Part shown: piece after piece, positions 14,836-15,647 of the stretch
Layout: every line of letters begins with the position of its first letter
Numbering within the stretch: the stretch's first letter is position 1
Source of the DNA: Bacteroidota bacterium
GTDB lineage: Bacteria > Bacteroidota > Ignavibacteria > Ignavibacteriales > Ignavibacteriaceae
DNA length: 15,647 nucleotides
Direction: 5' to 3'
Assembly (NCBI GenBank): GCA_021796135.1
Contig: JAJYOQ010000045.1
Coordinates: forward strand, 1-15,647
Made by a program: the position numbers and the translations under genes
Notes under the pieces: generated by a model
Databases searched by the model: none
Seen by the model: the letters and a program-made list of their open reading frames with translations, nothing else
Told to the model about the DNA's origin: nothing

Positions 14836-15647
14836 TTATTTGCCTTTCATTAGTTCTAAATATTCGGGTTCTTTTCTAATATTTTCGAGATCGGGATCTC
14901 GTTTTATCCAGTCATAATGTTCAAAGCCTGAGGAAATTATGTTTCGAAGAGTATCAATTGCAAGTTTCTTGTCGTCAATTCTGGAATAAAGGCAGACTGC
15001 GTTATAAAGCATAACATTATCATTTGGACTTAATTCAAGTGCCATGCTTGTTTCTTTTTTTGCTTCATCCGTTTTGTTATCAAACATTAGCATACTCGCA
15101 TATAATATTCTAGCCCTGCCGTCGTCAGGATATTGCTCAATATAGTGTTGAAAATAACCAATAGTAGTGTTGACTATTTTGTCTAAATTCTCTTTATCTC
15201 CAATCTTTTCATATACCATTCTTAAATCAACATAAGCAGTGTAAAAATCCGGATTAAGTTCAACTACCTTTTTAAATGGTTCAATAGCTTCATGATTTTT
15301 ATCAGTAGTAAAATAGATTCTTCCTAATATCCAATAAGCAAAAAAGTTATTTGAATCCAGCGAAAGAGCCTTTTGAACTGCCACTAATGATTCATCAAAT
15401 GTGCCTTTAAAGAAATAGGATAGACCTAAAGCAGCATAAGCTTCCGAAAGTGTTGAATCGTACATAATTGCTTTAAGACTTAGTTCTAATGCTTTATCAA
15501 GCCAGGTATCTTTTCTTTCGAAGTATGCATATCTTATAGCATAAGCTTCTGCTAATCCGGCATAGGCTTCTGCATAGCGAGAGTCAAGAACGATAGCTTT
15601 TTCAAAAAACTGTATTGCGAATTGCATATTGTTTTTGGACTGACGAT
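14836..15647 (-). CDS. TPR-repeat protein, C-terminal part (5' end beyond the window)
   Basis: About 269 residues are visible; the frame is open through the window edge (preceding residues RQSKNN before the Met at 15625-15627), so that Met is probably internal. The sequence is six to seven tetratricopeptide repeats, for example AYAGLAEAYA, AYAALGLSYFFKGTFDES, AYWILGRIYF, ILYASMLMFDNKTDEAKKE and MLYNAVCLYSR. It closes with a tail (WIKRDPDLENIRKEPEYLELM) of the kind I associate with the ends of kinase- or cyclase-TPR fusion proteins in this group of bacteria. It lies directly upstream of the kinase gene in the same direction. I infer that it is the end of a second signalling protein; the missing N-terminus would decide between a kinase, a propeller fusion and a plain TPR scaffold. 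Confidence 0.82.
   Translation of the reverse strand, partial: RQSKNNMQFAIQFFEKAIVLDSRYAEAYAGLAEAYAIRYAYFERKDTWLDKALELSLKAIMYDSTLSEAYAALGLSYFFKGTFDESLVAVQKALSLDSNNFFAYWILGRIYFTTDKNHEAIEPFKKVVELNPDFYTAYVDLRMVYEKIGDKENLDKIVNTTIGYFQHYIEQYPDDGRARILYASMLMFDNKTDEAKKETSMALELSPNDNVMLYNAVCLYSRIDDKKLAIDTLRNIISSGFEHYDWIKRDPDLENIRKEPEYLELMKGK

Noticed and set aside
1..15647. CRISPR array, insertion sequence, prophage or integron signatures
   Set aside because: No regularly spaced identical repeats of 24-40 bp, no transposase, integrase or recombinase motifs, and no terminal inverted repeats with target duplications were seen.

Overview
The window is AT-rich DNA with densely packed genes, nearly all on the minus strand. 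It looks like a Gram-negative member of the Bacteroidota/Chlorobiota/Ignavibacteria assemblage. Support comes from Kdo and heptosyltransferase-type (LPS) genes, an MEP-pathway gene (ispE), promoter-like sites that resemble the Bacteroidota TTG / TAnnTTTG pattern, weak Shine-Dalgarno sites at several starts, and a Ser/Thr kinase fused to a TolB-like propeller, a class I associate with Ignavibacteria. The taxonomic call is an inference; no rRNA is present.

Layout, left to right. (1) 1-1630: argJ (cut by the window edge) and argC, reading leftward, overlapping by 17 bp. Their promoter region at 1675-1800 carries a good promoter, a palindrome in its spacer and an upstream cluster of GCATA half-sites that resembles ARG boxes. 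(2) 1891-3444: kdsC followed by a radical SAM/SPASM protein of unknown substrate, leftward. (3) 3445-4581: a repeat-rich divergent intergenic region, then ldcA, the only convincing plus-strand gene. (4) 4583-11127: a compact leftward cluster in the order polA, GT9 glycosyltransferase, GT9 glycosyltransferase, homocysteine S-methyltransferase, ispE. Successive genes overlap by 11, 4 and 8 bp, then are separated by 4 bp. (5) 11221-11743: four leftward tRNA genes (Pro, Arg, His, Glu) with a promoter in front and a strong hairpin terminator behind. (6) 11946-15647: signalling proteins. A membrane Ser/Thr kinase with a periplasmic-type beta-propeller is split by a +1 frameshift, and upstream lies the C-terminal part of a TPR protein that runs off the window.

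Functionally the window is mostly housekeeping (arginine synthesis, envelope polysaccharide, murein recycling, isoprenoid precursor, DNA polymerase I, tRNAs) plus a kinase/TPR sensory block. I found no CRISPR array, insertion sequence, phage gene or toxin-antitoxin pair. The observations most worth a second look are the CCT-T-AAA frameshift inside the 917-residue kinase/propeller gene, the operator-like array upstream of argC, and the orphan radical SAM/SPASM gene beside kdsC.
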